Assembly (NCBI RefSeq): GCF_005491425.1
Contig: NZ_CP028083.1
Coordinates: forward strand, 1,326,001-1,390,000
Origin: Lysinibacillus sp. SGAir0095
GTDB taxonomy: Bacteria > Bacillota > Bacilli > Bacillales_A > Planococcaceae
DNA: 64,000 bases
Direction of reading: 5' to 3'
How positions within the stretch are numbered: the stretch's first letter is position 1; the number at the start of each line of letters is the position of its first letter. Made by a program: the position numbers and the translations under genes. This document shows positions 36,866 through 46,715 of the stretch, piece after piece. Below the pieces are notes generated by a model. The model had not been told where the DNA came from, ran no database searches, and worked only from the letters and a program-made list of their open reading frames with translations.

Positions 36866-37576
36866 ATGTTTATGCTGAAGAAAAAGAACAAAAAATCGAA
36901 TTCGTTGGCAAGGAAAATTATAGTGGCTACCAATCCAAAGTCTATCAATGCCGAGCAATACCGAACGATTCGAACAAATATCAATTTCTCGATGCCAGAC
37001 CAGGAATTACGTACACTTTTGGTAACCTCTGCATCCCCATCAGAAGGGAAATCAACAACGGCTTCAAATATCGCTACAGTCTTCTCTCAGGAAGGGAAGA
37101 AAGTGCTTCTAGTGGATGCTGATATGCGCAAACCCACTTCGCACTATACATTTAAGCTGCGAAATTCTCACGGCTTATCCAGCGTTCTGACAAGACAATG
37201 CGAAGTAGAAGAGGCTATCCAATACGCAGAAATCGAAAACTTGTATGTATTGCCAAGTGGACCAATCCCACCAAATCCGGCAGAATTACTAGCCTCAAAA
37301 AATATGAATGCTCTCACAAATCGCTTGTTGGAGGATTTCGATTTACTAGTGTTTGATACACCGCCCATTCTATCAGTAGCGGATGCACAAATCGTATCGA
37401 ACAAAACCGATGCCGCTGTACTGGTAATCAATACAGGGAAATCCGAAAAAGAAAGTGCCATCAAGGCAAAAGAACTTTTGGATGCTGCCAAAGCCAATAC
37501 CATTGGTGTCATCTTAAACAACTATAATATCGAAAATAGTCACTACTATTATTATTACTATGGAAGTGAGGAGTAA
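36866..37576 (+). CDS. epsB: Capsular tyrosine kinase (BY-kinase, EpsB/CapB/YwqD type)
   Basis: 236 aa. Walker A SASPSEGKSTTASN, Walker A' VLLVDADMRKP, Walker B LLVFDTPP, and a C-terminal tyrosine cluster (HYYYYYYG) for autophosphorylation. It is activated by the modulator upstream and sets polymer length and export; PHP phosphatase downstream reverses it. A second ATG at 36872 is an alternative start. Confidence 0.9.
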   Translation: MFMLKKKNKKSNSLARKIIVATNPKSINAEQYRTIRTNINFSMPDQELRTLLVTSASPSEGKSTTASNIATVFSQEGKKVLLVDADMRKPTSHYTFKLRNSHGLSSVLTRQCEVEEAIQYAEIENLYVLPSGPIPPNPAELLASKNMNALTNRLLEDFDLLVFDTPPILSVADAQIVSNKTDAAVLVINTGKSEKESAIKAKELLDAAKANTIGVILNNYNIENSHYYYYYYGSEE

Positions 37577-37632
37577 AAGACCCGAGTGTCCTTTACTCTC
37601 TTTTCTTAAAAGAATGAAAGGGTGAAAAGAGA

Positions 37633-38397
37633 ATGATAGATATGCATAGCCATGTATTGTGGAATGTCGACGATGGCCCCAAAACACAAGAAGAATCAAT
37701 GCAATTACTGGAACAAGCTGCAAGGGAAGGCATTACAGATCTCATCTCCACCTCTCATAGTCATCATCCTCAATTTAACGCAAAATTCGACATTGTCACT
37801 GAACAAATCGAGCAATTGCAACAGGAATTAACAAACCGCCACATTCCTCTGACCCTCTATACGGGGCATGAAGTGCGTTTAAATGAAAAGCTAATGAACT
37901 TAATCCAACAAGGAGAAGTTCATCGATTAGCCAATTCCAGCTACTTATTATTGGAATTACCCTCAAGTCATGTCCCAACCTATACAAAAAATATTATCAA
38001 TGCCTTAGCAGTTGAGGGGATTACGCCGATTATCGCGCATCCAGAGAGAAACAAGGGAATCGCGGAAAAGCCTGAAAGATTGGAACGCTTGATCCGAGAA
38101 GGGGCTGTAGCACAAATTACAGCGGGAAGTTTAGCAGGACAATTTGGGAAATCCATTCAAAAGCTCTCGCTGGATTTAGTGCGTGCAAATCTGGTCCATA
38201 CATATGGGTCGGATGTCCATAACTTAACAACAAGACCCTTTCTATTTGAAAAAGGCTTGGATTATTTAGAAAAAAAGAAAGAATTAGACTCGGTTGATAT
38301 GTTATTGCAGAATAACAAAAGTATCATATATAATGAACCGTTTGTGCTTTTTGAACCAGAAGAGGTGAAAATACGCAAATGGTGGAGTTTATTATAA
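37633..38397 (+). CDS. PHP-type tyrosine phosphatase (CpsB/YwqE)
   Basis: 254 aa. The metal-binding N-terminal motif MIDMHSHVLWNVDDGPKT and later STSHSHHP, TGHEVRLNEK, IAHPERNKG and YGSDVHN carry the PHP ligands. It dephosphorylates the BY-kinase tyrosine cluster. GAAAGGGTG precedes ATG 37633. Followed by a 225-bp gap with its own promoter, so the kinase module and the biosynthesis genes can be expressed separately. Confidence 0.9.
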   Translation: MIDMHSHVLWNVDDGPKTQEESMQLLEQAAREGITDLISTSHSHHPQFNAKFDIVTEQIEQLQQELTNRHIPLTLYTGHEVRLNEKLMNLIQQGEVHRLANSSYLLLELPSSHVPTYTKNIINALAVEGITPIIAHPERNKGIAEKPERLERLIREGAVAQITAGSLAGQFGKSIQKLSLDLVRANLVHTYGSDVHNLTTRPFLFEKGLDYLEKKKELDSVDMLLQNNKSIIYNEPFVLFEPEEVKIRKWWSLL

Positions 38398-38521
38398 GTA
38401 GCAGAAAAATGTCGTATTTTGTCGTGTTTACCTTTAGTAATTATAATAATAGTCCTATAAATTAGACATCTACTAGGTTAATTGTAAAAATATAGTCAAA
38501 TTTACATTTTCCTCTTTCCAA

Positions 38522-38542
38522 CTTCCAGTAAAATGGTATAAT
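38522..38542 (+). promoter_or_regulatory. Extended -10 promoter of the dehydratase gene
   Basis: AGTAAAATGGTATAAT, with TG-N-TATAAT (-10 at 38537-38542), no good -35. The core is the same as at 32677 before the SLH gene. It starts a leader of about 75 nt. Confidence 0.6.
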
Positions 38543-38622
38543 GAGTTTGTTACTTTTAGATTAGTGAATTTAATATTCATGAATAATAAATGAACAAGTA
38601 TAGGTGAAAAGAGGTAAATGCT

Positions 38623-40461
38623 ATGAATTATAAACAACGATATACCGCCTTCTTTATATTAGATTCATTCATTGTCTTATCGGCAATCTTCTATTGTTAC
38701 TGGCTACTACATCCTTCACTTAATATTTTTTCGAATACCATAATCTTAATCTCGTCGATCACGCTATTAATTAGCCACCATTTGGCAGCACACTTTTTTC
38801 ACCTGTATGACAGAATCTGGAGTGTGGCTTCGGTACGAGAGTTATTGACCATCTTTAATGCGGTGACCATCTCTATCGTAGTAGCAAGTGCAGTGCAATT
38901 TGTGGTGAGCGGAGATGTGTATGTGCGACTGATGGGCATCACGTGGCTGCTCCACATCGTTATGATTGGGGGATCTCGATTTGTCCTAAGAATTGCCCAT
39001 GACCGAACAACGCTGAAGGCACATGGAGATTTGAAAAGCGTGTTAATCGTCGGGGCTGGACAAGCTGGTACAATGCTTGCCAGAAGCATGCACAACAATC
39101 CTTCGCCTGAATACAAACCGGTGGCTTTTGTGGATGATGATCCGACCAAACAACAGCTAACGGTAATGGGCATAAAAGTTTGCGGGAATACGCAGGAGAT
39201 ACCACGAATTGTCGAAGAGAAAAAAATACAAGAGATTATCCTGGCAATCCCTTCCCTTGGAAAATTGGGCATCCATGAAATCTATGAAATTTGTTCCAAA
39301 ACGAAAGCGAAAGTACGGATAATGCCAAAGGTGGAGGATGTCCTAACTGGAAATATCTCTGTCAATGATATACAGGATGTCAAAATTGAGGATTTACTTG
39401 GTCGTGACGAGGTCGAGCTAGACATGGTCGCCATATCGCAAAAACTAACGAACAAGGTGATCTTAGTGACAGGAGCAGGTGGTTCCATCGGTTCAGAGAT
39501 TTGCCGTCAAGTGATGAAATTCAAACCAAAGAAACTTTTATTACTTGGACATGGTGAAAATTCCATCTATACCATTCATATGGAGCTAATCGAGAACCAC
39601 GCAAATCAGGGAACTGAGATTATCCCGATTATTGCGGACATTCAGGACCGAGAACGAATTTTCGAGGTTGTAGGGTTGAATCTGCCAGATGTCATCTATC
39701 ATGCGGCAGCACATAAGCATGTACCATTGATGGAATACAATCCAAGAGAAGCCATTAAAAACAACGTGTTCGGTACAAAGAATGTAGCGGATGCGGCCAA
39801 CGAATATGGAGTTTCCAACTTTGTCCTAGTGTCAACAGATAAAGCTGTCAACCCACCAAATGTGATGGGTTCGACGAAGCGAGTTGCAGAAATGATTATT
39901 CAGAATCTTTCGACAAGAAGCAATACCATCTTTGCAGCTGTCCGATTCGGGAACGTTTTAGGCTCTCGTGGAAGTGTTGTCCCTCGTTTTAAAGCACAAA
40001 TTGCAACAGGTGGTCCGGTAACGGTCACACATCCGGACATGACAAGATACTTTATGACCATCCCAGAAGCATCTCGCCTTGTACTGCAAGCTGGGACACT
40101 TGCTCAAGGGGGAGAAGTATTCGTGCTGGATATGGGCGAGCCTGTCAAAATTGTAGACCTGGCACGCAACCTAATCCGTCTTTCTGGATTTACAAAAGAA
40201 GAAATCCAAATCGAATTCTCTGGTATTCGACCTGGTGAAAAAATGTACGAAGAACTGCTTAAACCGGAAGAAATTCAAGAAGAGCATATCTATCCAAAAA
40301 TTCATGTAGGGAAAGCCAATGCATTAGACACCGAGGCCCTTCACGAATTACTAGTAAAATTGCAGTCTCTTGAAATAGACGACATTAAAGAAGAAATAGT
40401 TTCAGTGGCTAATAATAAATGGCAAATCCCAGAGCATACGGCCATCAAAGTACCCGTATAA
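38623..40461 (+). CDS. epsC: UDP-sugar 4,6-dehydratase (EpsC/CapD/PglF type), membrane-bound
   Basis: 612 aa. Four N-terminal spans (about 10-115), a CoA-binding-like Rossmann domain (VLIVGAGQAGTMLARSM, about 140), then the SDR catalytic domain (VTGAGGSIGSEICRQ, about 287). The active site reads VSTDKAVNPPNVMGSTKR: Met replaces the usual Tyr and Lys is retained, typical of inverting or retaining UDP-GlcNAc 4,6-dehydratases of the FlaA1/PglF group. It makes the 4-keto-6-deoxy sugar for the first residue of the repeat unit. GAAAAGAGGT precedes ATG 38623. Confidence 0.9.
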   Translation: MNYKQRYTAFFILDSFIVLSAIFYCYWLLHPSLNIFSNTIILISSITLLISHHLAAHFFHLYDRIWSVASVRELLTIFNAVTISIVVASAVQFVVSGDVYVRLMGITWLLHIVMIGGSRFVLRIAHDRTTLKAHGDLKSVLIVGAGQAGTMLARSMHNNPSPEYKPVAFVDDDPTKQQLTVMGIKVCGNTQEIPRIVEEKKIQEIILAIPSLGKLGIHEIYEICSKTKAKVRIMPKVEDVLTGNISVNDIQDVKIEDLLGRDEVELDMVAISQKLTNKVILVTGAGGSIGSEICRQVMKFKPKKLLLLGHGENSIYTIHMELIENHANQGTEIIPIIADIQDRERIFEVVGLNLPDVIYHAAAHKHVPLMEYNPREAIKNNVFGTKNVADAANEYGVSNFVLVSTDKAVNPPNVMGSTKRVAEMIIQNLSTRSNTIFAAVRFGNVLGSRGSVVPRFKAQIATGGPVTVTHPDMTRYFMTIPEASRLVLQAGTLAQGGEVFVLDMGEPVKIVDLARNLIRLSGFTKEEIQIEFSGIRPGEKMYEELLKPEEIQEEHIYPKIHVGKANALDTEALHELLVKLQSLEIDDIKEEIVSVANNKWQIPEHTAIKVPV

Positions 40462-40503
40462 ATAAGCATCGAGGATTCTAAAATTCTGAAAAGAGGGAAG
40501 AAT

Positions 40504-41808
40504 GTGGCAACGCAATTATTACAAACGACGATATTGAATGAACAATTTTTAAAGATTGACTATTCACAATACACATCAGCTGTTGCAGCGATTCACCACC
40601 ATCTAGAAGAGTCGAAGGATGAACTGACAGGATGGGTCAACACACCTTTAGAAGAGAAACATAATCTCATAGATTCCATACAGACGATTGCAAATGAAAT
40701 CAAAGTTAACGCGGATGTATTAGTCGTCATTGGAATTGGTGGTTCTTACCTTGGCGCAAAAGCGATTCAAGATGCATTAACACCTTACTTTGGAAAGCAG
40801 CCGAACGGAATTGAAGTGATTTATGCGGGGCAAAACATGAGTGGAGCCTATATCAATCAGCTATTAACCAGTCTTGCAGACAAAGAAGTTTATATCAACG
40901 TCATTTCAAAATCAGGTTCAACGATGGAGCCAGCATTAGCATTTCGTGTGCTACGTCAATATATGGAAGAACGATATGGAGAAGATGCGAACCAACGCAT
41001 AATTGTTACGACTGATCCTGAAATCGGATTTCTACGAGAGATTGCTGAAACTCATAATTATCGTCAATTTCTGATACCTCCCAATATCGGTGGAAGATAT
41101 TCCGTTTTAACGCCGGTAGGTCTATTACCAATTGCAGTGGCAGGTGTGGAGATCAAGCAATTACTAGATGGAGCTAAAGAAGCAGCAACTCTATTAAAAG
41201 AAGGAAATTTAGAGGAGAACGAAGCCTATCGTTATGCCGTGATTCGTCATGCCCTCTATTCGCTTGGCTATAAAGTAGAGCTACTGGCTTCCTTCGAGCC
41301 GGCATTAGCTAATTTCCACGACTGGTGGAAGCAATTATTTGGTGAAAGTGAAGGAAAAGACCAAAAGGGACTCTTCCCTGCAACCGTAAATTACTCAACA
41401 GATTTACATGCGATCGGACAATTTATTCAGGATGGGAGCCCCATCCTATTTGAAACCTTGCTACATTTTCATGAGATAACAGACGATTATCGTGTCCCGT
41501 TCGATGCTAGAGACGAAGATCGACTAAACTATTTAAGTAATCGAAGCTTTAATAGCATTAATGCAATCTCTAAACAAGGGACAGCCCTAGCCCATGCTGA
41601 GGGTGGTATACCAGTTATCCAACTCGAACTTAAAAAACTAGATGCTTATCATTTAGGCTATTTAGTCTACTTCTTTATGAAGGCATGTGCCATGAGTGCT
41701 TATTTAATAGAAGTAAACCCATTCGACCAACCGGGAGTGGAAGCCTATAAAGGGAAAATGCTGGAACTTTTAAACACTGAAGACAAAAAAGTAGATTTGA
41801 AAGGATGA
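40504..41808 (+). CDS. pgi: Glucose-6-phosphate isomerase
   Basis: 434 aa, close to the usual Gram-positive size of about 450. VVIGIGGSYLGAKA, ISKSGSTMEPALAFR, PPNIGGRYSVLTPVG and the catalytic region (HAEGGIPVI, NPFDQPGVEAYK) are all present. It interconverts glucose-6-P and fructose-6-P. Placed between the dehydratase and galU genes, it probably directs hexose phosphate into UDP-sugars. The start is GTG 40504 after AGAGGGA. No other pgi is visible in the window. Confidence 0.93.
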   Translation: MATQLLQTTILNEQFLKIDYSQYTSAVAAIHHHLEESKDELTGWVNTPLEEKHNLIDSIQTIANEIKVNADVLVVIGIGGSYLGAKAIQDALTPYFGKQPNGIEVIYAGQNMSGAYINQLLTSLADKEVYINVISKSGSTMEPALAFRVLRQYMEERYGEDANQRIIVTTDPEIGFLREIAETHNYRQFLIPPNIGGRYSVLTPVGLLPIAVAGVEIKQLLDGAKEAATLLKEGNLEENEAYRYAVIRHALYSLGYKVELLASFEPALANFHDWWKQLFGESEGKDQKGLFPATVNYSTDLHAIGQFIQDGSPILFETLLHFHEITDDYRVPFDARDEDRLNYLSNRSFNSINAISKQGTALAHAEGGIPVIQLELKKLDAYHLGYLVYFFMKACAMSAYLIEVNPFDQPGVEAYKGKMLELLNTEDKKVDLKG

Positions 41809-41817
41809 CTAATTGAT

Positions 41818-42702
41818 ATGAAGAAAGTCAGAAAAGCCATCATTCCTGCAGCGGGTTTAGGAACGCGATTCCTGCCAGCCACAAAAGCCATGCCAAAAGA
41901 AATGTTGCCAATTGTAGATCGACCAACAATCGAATATATCGTCGAAGAAGCGATCGCTTCAGGAATTGAAGACATCATCATCGTAACAGGTAAAGGAAAA
42001 CGCGCAATTGAAGACCACTTCGATCGCAACTTCGAGCTGGAAGCCAATTTAATAGAAAAAGGGAAGCTCGAGCTATTAGAAAAAGTAAACCAATCATCTA
42101 AAGTGGAAATCCACTATATTCGTCAAAAGGAACCAAAGGGATTAGGTCATGCTGTTTGGTGTGCGCGGAATTTCATAGGAGAAGAACCTTTTGCCGTACT
42201 ACTCGGCGACGATATTGTACAAGCACAAAATCCTTGTACGAAACAATTAATCGACCAATATAACGAAACAGGGTCATCCGTCATCGGAGTTCAAACAGTC
42301 CCGAATGAGGAAACACACCGTTATGGCATAATCGATCCCATTTCATCAAATGAAAGACTATATGAAGTAAGTAACTTCGTAGAGAAACCAAAACAAGGTA
42401 CAGCTCCTTCTAACCTAGCAATCATGGGGCGCTATGTCCTAACACCTGAAATTTTTGAATTCCTTAGCCTTCAAGAAACAGGGGCAGGTGGCGAAATCCA
42501 ATTAACCGATGCCATTCAAAAGTTAAACCAAAGTCAAAATGTATTTGCCTATGATTTCGAAGGGAAACGATACGATGTGGGTGAAAAAATAGGCTTTGTG
42601 AAAACGACGATTGATATGGCGTTGGAGAATGAAGAAATTCGGGATGAGCTATTGGATTATTTGTTGGAAAAGGTAAATGAAATCAATCTAGCATTAAAAT
42701 AG
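41818..42702 (+). CDS. galU: UTP-glucose-1-phosphate uridylyltransferase
   Basis: 294 aa. The nucleotidyltransferase signature [23 protein letters not shown] at the N-terminus, [22 protein letters not shown] and the substrate loop [15 protein letters not shown] are intact. It makes UDP-glucose from the glucose-1-P supplied by PgcA (60130), for GalE and polymer synthesis. Starts 9 bp after the pgi stop (GAAAGGATG), so the two are co-expressed. Confidence 0.94.
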   Translation: MKKVRKAIIPAAGLGTRFLPATKAMPKEMLPIVDRPTIEYIVEEAIASGIEDIIIVTGKGKRAIEDHFDRNFELEANLIEKGKLELLEKVNQSSKVEIHYIRQKEPKGLGHAVWCARNFIGEEPFAVLLGDDIVQAQNPCTKQLIDQYNETGSSVIGVQTVPNEETHRYGIIDPISSNERLYEVSNFVEKPKQGTAPSNLAIMGRYVLTPEIFEFLSLQETGAGGEIQLTDAIQKLNQSQNVFAYDFEGKRYDVGEKIGFVKTTIDMALENEEIRDELLDYLLEKVNEINLALK

Positions 42703-42717
42703 AGATTTAAAGGTGGC

Positions 42718-42745
42718 TGCCTCCTTACTTTTACCAAGGAGGTAG
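42718..42745 (+). promoter_or_regulatory. Hairpin between galU and the sugar transferase gene
   Basis: CTGCCTCCTT (42718-42727) pairs with AAGGAGGTAG (42736-42745), mostly perfect. The sequence after it (TTAGTTTC) is a poor T run, so it is either a weak terminator or an attenuator/processing site at the border of the AT-rich half of the cluster. Confidence 0.55.
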
Positions 42746-42917
42746 TTAGTTTCAATAGTGTCCAAATAAATATTCTATTTAATAAGAAGAAACTCTATAT
42801 AAAATCGATGTAGATATGAAAAGTTCAAGTGATTTTAGTGGTTTAGTAGTTAGTTGGAGGTTTAAATTCCAAGTAAGCACTAAATTTCTAGTAACCATTC
42901 AGGGAGTGTTGGTATTT

Positions 42918-43553
42918 GTGTATTTAAAAATTAAAAGATTAATAGATATCATATTATCATTAATTGGCCTTATTACATTAACACCAGTTTTTATAATACT
43001 TATTATCTTAATTAAGCTCGATTCGAAAGGTCCTGTATTGTTTAAGCAAAAACGGGTTGGGAAAAACAAAACACATTTTAATATTTTAAAGTTCCGAACT
43101 ATGAAAATAGAAACACCTAACGACAAGCCGACTCACATGTTAGAGAACCCTGAACAGTATATCACCAGGATGGGAAAGTTTTTGAGAAAAACTTCACTTG
43201 ATGAGCTTCCGCAGATTTGGAATATCTTTGTTGGTCAGATGAGCATTATTGGACCGAGACCGGCACTTTGGAATCAGTATGATCTGATTGCTGAACGGGA
43301 TAAGTATGGTGCTAATGATGTACCACCTGGACTAACTGGTTGGGCGCAGATTAATGGTAGGGACGAGCTACCTATTGAAGTTAAAGCAAACTTGGATGGG
43401 GAGTATGTTGAGAAGATTGGTCCTTTAATGGATGTTAAGTGCTTCTTTGGGACCGTGGTCAGTGTATTAAATAGTGACGGAGTTGTTGAAGGTGGGACTG
43501 GAACTACGGCGAATAAAGAAATCGCGAGTAGTGAGGAGAGTATTTTTAAATGA
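42918..43553 (+). CDS. Undecaprenyl-phosphate sugar phosphotransferase (PglC/EpsL type)
   Basis: About 211 aa. One N-terminal re-entrant/hydrophobic helix (IDIILSLIGLITLTPVFIILIILIKL) followed by the catalytic core: GPVLFKQKRVGKN, FKILKFRTM-type motif (FNILKFRTM), LRKTSLDELPQIWN and GPRPAL. It transfers the first sugar-1-phosphate to undecaprenyl phosphate, probably from the dehydratase-derived UDP-sugar. The frame is open to 42816, but AGGGAG at 42901 and family length favour GTG 42918. Overlaps the next gene by 4 bp. Confidence 0.88.
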   Translation: MYLKIKRLIDIILSLIGLITLTPVFIILIILIKLDSKGPVLFKQKRVGKNKTHFNILKFRTMKIETPNDKPTHMLENPEQYITRMGKFLRKTSLDELPQIWNIFVGQMSIIGPRPALWNQYDLIAERDKYGANDVPPGLTGWAQINGRDELPIEVKANLDGEYVEKIGPLMDVKCFFGTVVSVLNSDGVVEGGTGTTANKEIASSEESIFK

Positions 43554-44401
43554 AAAAAATATTGATTATAGGTAAAAGCAGTTATGTAGGTATGAGCCTG
43601 GAGAAGTGGCTTGGATATGATTTTGATAGATATTCAACTGATTCAATCAGTGTGAGGAATGACCGATGGAAGGAAATGGATTTTTCTGTGTATGACGTTG
43701 TCATTCATGTAGCTGGGATAGCACATATAAAAGAAACAAAAGAAAATGCTGAGATTTATTACAAAGTAAACCGTGATTTGGCATATGAAGTTGCTCAAAA
43801 AGCAAAGGTTGAAGGTGTAGAGCAGTTCATATTTTTTAGTTCAATGAGTGTTTATGGAATTGAAAGTGGTGTGATTGATAAAAATTCTTCTGTTCAACCT
43901 AAAAGTAATTATGGGAAATCAAAGCTTCAGGCTGAGGAATTACTTTTGTCTATAGAAGAAAGTTTTTTTAGAGTAGCTATTCTTCGCCCTCCAATGATTT
44001 ATGGAAAGGGATGTAAAGGTAATTATACTAAATTGGGGAAATTTGCATTAATAGCTCCTATATTTCCTGATATAGAAAATAAGCGTAGTATGATTTTTAT
44101 TTATAACCTATGTGAGTTTGTACGATTATTAATAGATAATTTCGACAGTGGAGTATACTTCCCTCAGAATAGAGATTATGTAAAAACGAGCAACATGGTT
44201 GAACTGATTGCAGAAACTCATGGTAAGAAAATTTGGAAAATCAAATTTCTTAACCCTATTGTTTACTATCTTCGTAGAAGAATAGGTACGGTGAATAAGG
44301 TTTTTGGGGATTTGGTTTATGACAAAGAAATTTCAATCTACAAAGAGGACTATTATGTAGTTGATTATACTAAATCTATAAAAGTAACGGAGCAGAAATA
44401 A
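43550..44401 (+). CDS. NAD-dependent sugar epimerase/reductase
   Basis: 283-aa extended SDR. The nucleotide-binding loop is shortened or altered (IIGKSSYVGMSL instead of GxxGxxG). The catalytic SSMSVYG and YGKSKLQAEELL (YxxxK) are intact, as is LRPPMIYG. Likely partner of the 4,6-dehydratase, reducing or epimerising the 4-keto sugar (UDP-QuiNAc or FucNAc type); this is inference. ATGA overlap with the phosphotransferase. Codon use turns AT-rich from here on. Confidence 0.8.
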   Translation: MKKILIIGKSSYVGMSLEKWLGYDFDRYSTDSISVRNDRWKEMDFSVYDVVIHVAGIAHIKETKENAEIYYKVNRDLAYEVAQKAKVEGVEQFIFFSSMSVYGIESGVIDKNSSVQPKSNYGKSKLQAEELLLSIEESFFRVAILRPPMIYGKGCKGNYTKLGKFALIAPIFPDIENKRSMIFIYNLCEFVRLLIDNFDSGVYFPQNRDYVKTSNMVELIAETHGKKIWKIKFLNPIVYYLRRRIGTVNKVFGDLVYDKEISIYKEDYYVVDYTKSIKVTEQK

Positions 44402-44402
44402 C

Positions 44403-45536
44403 ATGAAAAAGGTTTTGTTTGTAGCAACAGTAGTGAAGAAACATATTAATGTGTTTCATTTACCTTATTTAAAATGGTTTAAAGAAAATGGATATGAGAC
44501 TCATGTATGCGCTAGGAATGATTTTGATGACCCAGATGAACTCTCTATACCATTTTGTGATAAGTACTATGACCTTCCTTTTGAACGTTCACCTCTTAAA
44601 ACGAAAAATATTAATATATATAAACAACTGAAAAAGATTATAAAAAGCAATAGTTATGATTTAATTCATTGTCATACACCAATGGGAGGTGTACTTACAA
44701 GGCTAGCAGCAAAGTCATCACGAAAAAATGGAACGAAGGTTCTTTACACTGCACATGGATTTCATTTTTTTAAAGGTGCACCTCTGAGGAATTGGTTGTT
44801 ATATTATCCTATTGAAAAATGGCTATCAAAGCACACAGATTGTTTAATTACAATTAATAGAGAAGATTATCAAACTGTTAAGAGCAAATTAAAAACAGTA
44901 AACATAAATATGGTAAATGGAGTTGGAATTGACTGTAGTAAGTTTATACCTCAAACATCAGAAACTAAAGTAAAAATACGTAGGGAATATGGTTATTCGG
45001 AACAAGATTTTATATTAATTTACGCTGGAGAGCTTAGTTATAGAAAACATCAAGATCTTTTAATAAAGGCAGTTTCACATTTATCAAATAAGATACCGAA
45101 CATAAAGCTTTTACTTATAGGTGAAGGTGATCTGCTAGCGCAATACAAACAACAAGTGACCGATTTAGGGTTAAAAGAAAAAGTCAAGTTTTTAGGTTTT
45201 AGGAAAGATGTTTCAAATCTTATGTTGATTGCGGATGTATCTGTTTCATCTTCACGACAAGAAGGACTTCCGGTAAACGTAATGGAGGCTATGGCTACGG
45301 GGTTACCACTAGTTGTAACAGATTGTAGGGGAAATCGAGATTTGGTAATTGATGGGGAAAATGGTTTTGTTGTAGGAATTGATGATGTAGACAATTTTGC
45401 TCTTTCAGTTGAAAAGCTTTTCTTTTCAGATAATACAAGATATCTTTTTGGACGAGCTAGTTTAAATATGGTTGAAACTTACTCGCTAAGTAAGGTTATT
45501 GAGGAAATGAAAGGAATTTATTCTAAATATATATAG
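44403..45536 (+). CDS. GT4 glycosyltransferase (EpsD-like)
   Basis: 377 aa, GT-B fold. N-terminal acceptor domain (HCHTPMGGVLTRLAA, TAHGFHFFKGAPL) and C-terminal donor domain (LIYAGELSYRKHQDLLIKAV, SSSRQEGLPVNVMEAMATGLP with the E-x7-E motif, TDCRGNRDLV). It adds a sugar to the growing lipid-linked repeat. Begins 1 bp after the previous stop. Confidence 0.88.
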   Translation: MKKVLFVATVVKKHINVFHLPYLKWFKENGYETHVCARNDFDDPDELSIPFCDKYYDLPFERSPLKTKNINIYKQLKKIIKSNSYDLIHCHTPMGGVLTRLAAKSSRKNGTKVLYTAHGFHFFKGAPLRNWLLYYPIEKWLSKHTDCLITINREDYQTVKSKLKTVNINMVNGVGIDCSKFIPQTSETKVKIRREYGYSEQDFILIYAGELSYRKHQDLLIKAVSHLSNKIPNIKLLLIGEGDLLAQYKQQVTDLGLKEKVKFLGFRKDVSNLMLIADVSVSSSRQEGLPVNVMEAMATGLPLVVTDCRGNRDLVIDGENGFVVGIDDVDNFALSVEKLFFSDNTRYLFGRASLNMVETYSLSKVIEEMKGIYSKYI

Positions 45537-45590
45537 AGTAATTTCTATTTATTGTTATTTGTATCGATTTATTAAAAAGTTGGTGATAGT

Positions 45591-46715
45591 ATGAGAATTG
45601 TATTTTTAAGATCTAATCCAGTACAACCAGATCCAAGAGTAGAAAAAGAGGTAAATAGTCTTATAATGGCTGGCCATGAGGTATCAGTGGTGGCTTGGGA
45701 TAGAAGTGGGAAATATAAAGTTAATAAGTCATTTTTAGATTTGAAGAATGGAAAAGTGGCAATATATCGATTTGGAATTCCATCTGATTATGGTGCAGGA
45801 ATCAAAGGAAATATTGGACCTCTAATATTATTTCAATATCGGTTGATACAATGGTTATTAAAAAATAGGGGATATTACGATGTAATTCATGCTTGTGATT
45901 TTGATACGGCTTTCGTGTCTGGATACTTAGCAAAGCTCTTAAAAAAGAAAATTATATACGATATATTTGATTACTATGTGGATGCATTTAATGTTCCTAA
46001 ACTACTAAAAAATTTTATTGAAAATAGGGATCATAGATTAATTAATACTGTAGATGGTGTAATAATATGTTCTGAAAAAAGAAAGGAACAAATTAATGGT
46101 ACAAGCCCCAAAAGGTTAGCTATAATTCATAATTCTCCTTCTACTTCAAGTTTAAAAATAAGTTCTTTAAATCTAAATAAAGAAAAGGTGAAGATAGCTT
46201 ATATTGGAATTCTAGCAGAGGGAAGATTATTAAAAGAATTATCAGAGGTAATTATTAATAATCCAGATTTGGAATTGCACATAGGGGGGTTTGGTACCTT
46301 ACACGAATATTTCCAAAAACTGTCGTTTATACATAGTAATATTATTTTTTATGGTAGACTAGATTATTCAAAGACTTTAGAATTGGAAAAAAGTTGTGAT
46401 ATAGTTACGGCTATATATGATCCAAAGGTTCGAAACCATTATTTTGCAGCTCCAAATAAATTCTATGAAGCATTAATGTTAGGTAAACCAATTATAATGG
46501 TTAAAAATACTGGTATGGACGAAGTGGTCATTGATAATAAAATTGGTGAAGTTATAGAATATAATTCAATCAGTCTCGAAAAAGCAATAAAAAATATAAA
46601 AAAGAATAAAACTGATTGGCCAGAAATCTCAATTAGAATGAAACAATTATATAAAAATAATTATATTTGGAATGAGATGGAAAGACGTCTTATTGAATTG
46701 TATGAATCAATATAA
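45591..46715 (+). CDS. GT4-like glycosyltransferase
   Basis: 374 aa. N-terminus RIVFLRSNPVQPDPRVEKEV is typical of GT4 enzymes (the DPRVEKE motif); the donor domain has IAYIGILAEGRLLKEL and APNKFYEALMLGKPIIM with E-x7-E. AT-rich codon use. Second elongating transferase of the repeat unit. ATG 45591 follows TTGGTGAT. Confidence 0.83.
   Translation: MRIVFLRSNPVQPDPRVEKEVNSLIMAGHEVSVVAWDRSGKYKVNKSFLDLKNGKVAIYRFGIPSDYGAGIKGNIGPLILFQYRLIQWLLKNRGYYDVIHACDFDTAFVSGYLAKLLKKKIIYDIFDYYVDAFNVPKLLKNFIENRDHRLINTVDGVIICSEKRKEQINGTSPKRLAIIHNSPSTSSLKISSLNLNKEKVKIAYIGILAEGRLLKELSEVIINNPDLELHIGGFGTLHEYFQKLSFIHSNIIFYGRLDYSKTLELEKSCDIVTAIYDPKVRNHYFAAPNKFYEALMLGKPIIMVKNTGMDEVVIDNKIGEVIEYNSISLEKAIKNIKKNKTDWPEISIRMKQLYKNNYIWNEMERRLIELYESI

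Noticed and set aside
38398-38622. EAR-type antitermination RNA before the dehydratase gene, its position in B. subtilis
   Set aside because: The gap is AT-rich with no closing stem or multi-hairpin fold; only an extended -10 promoter is visible.
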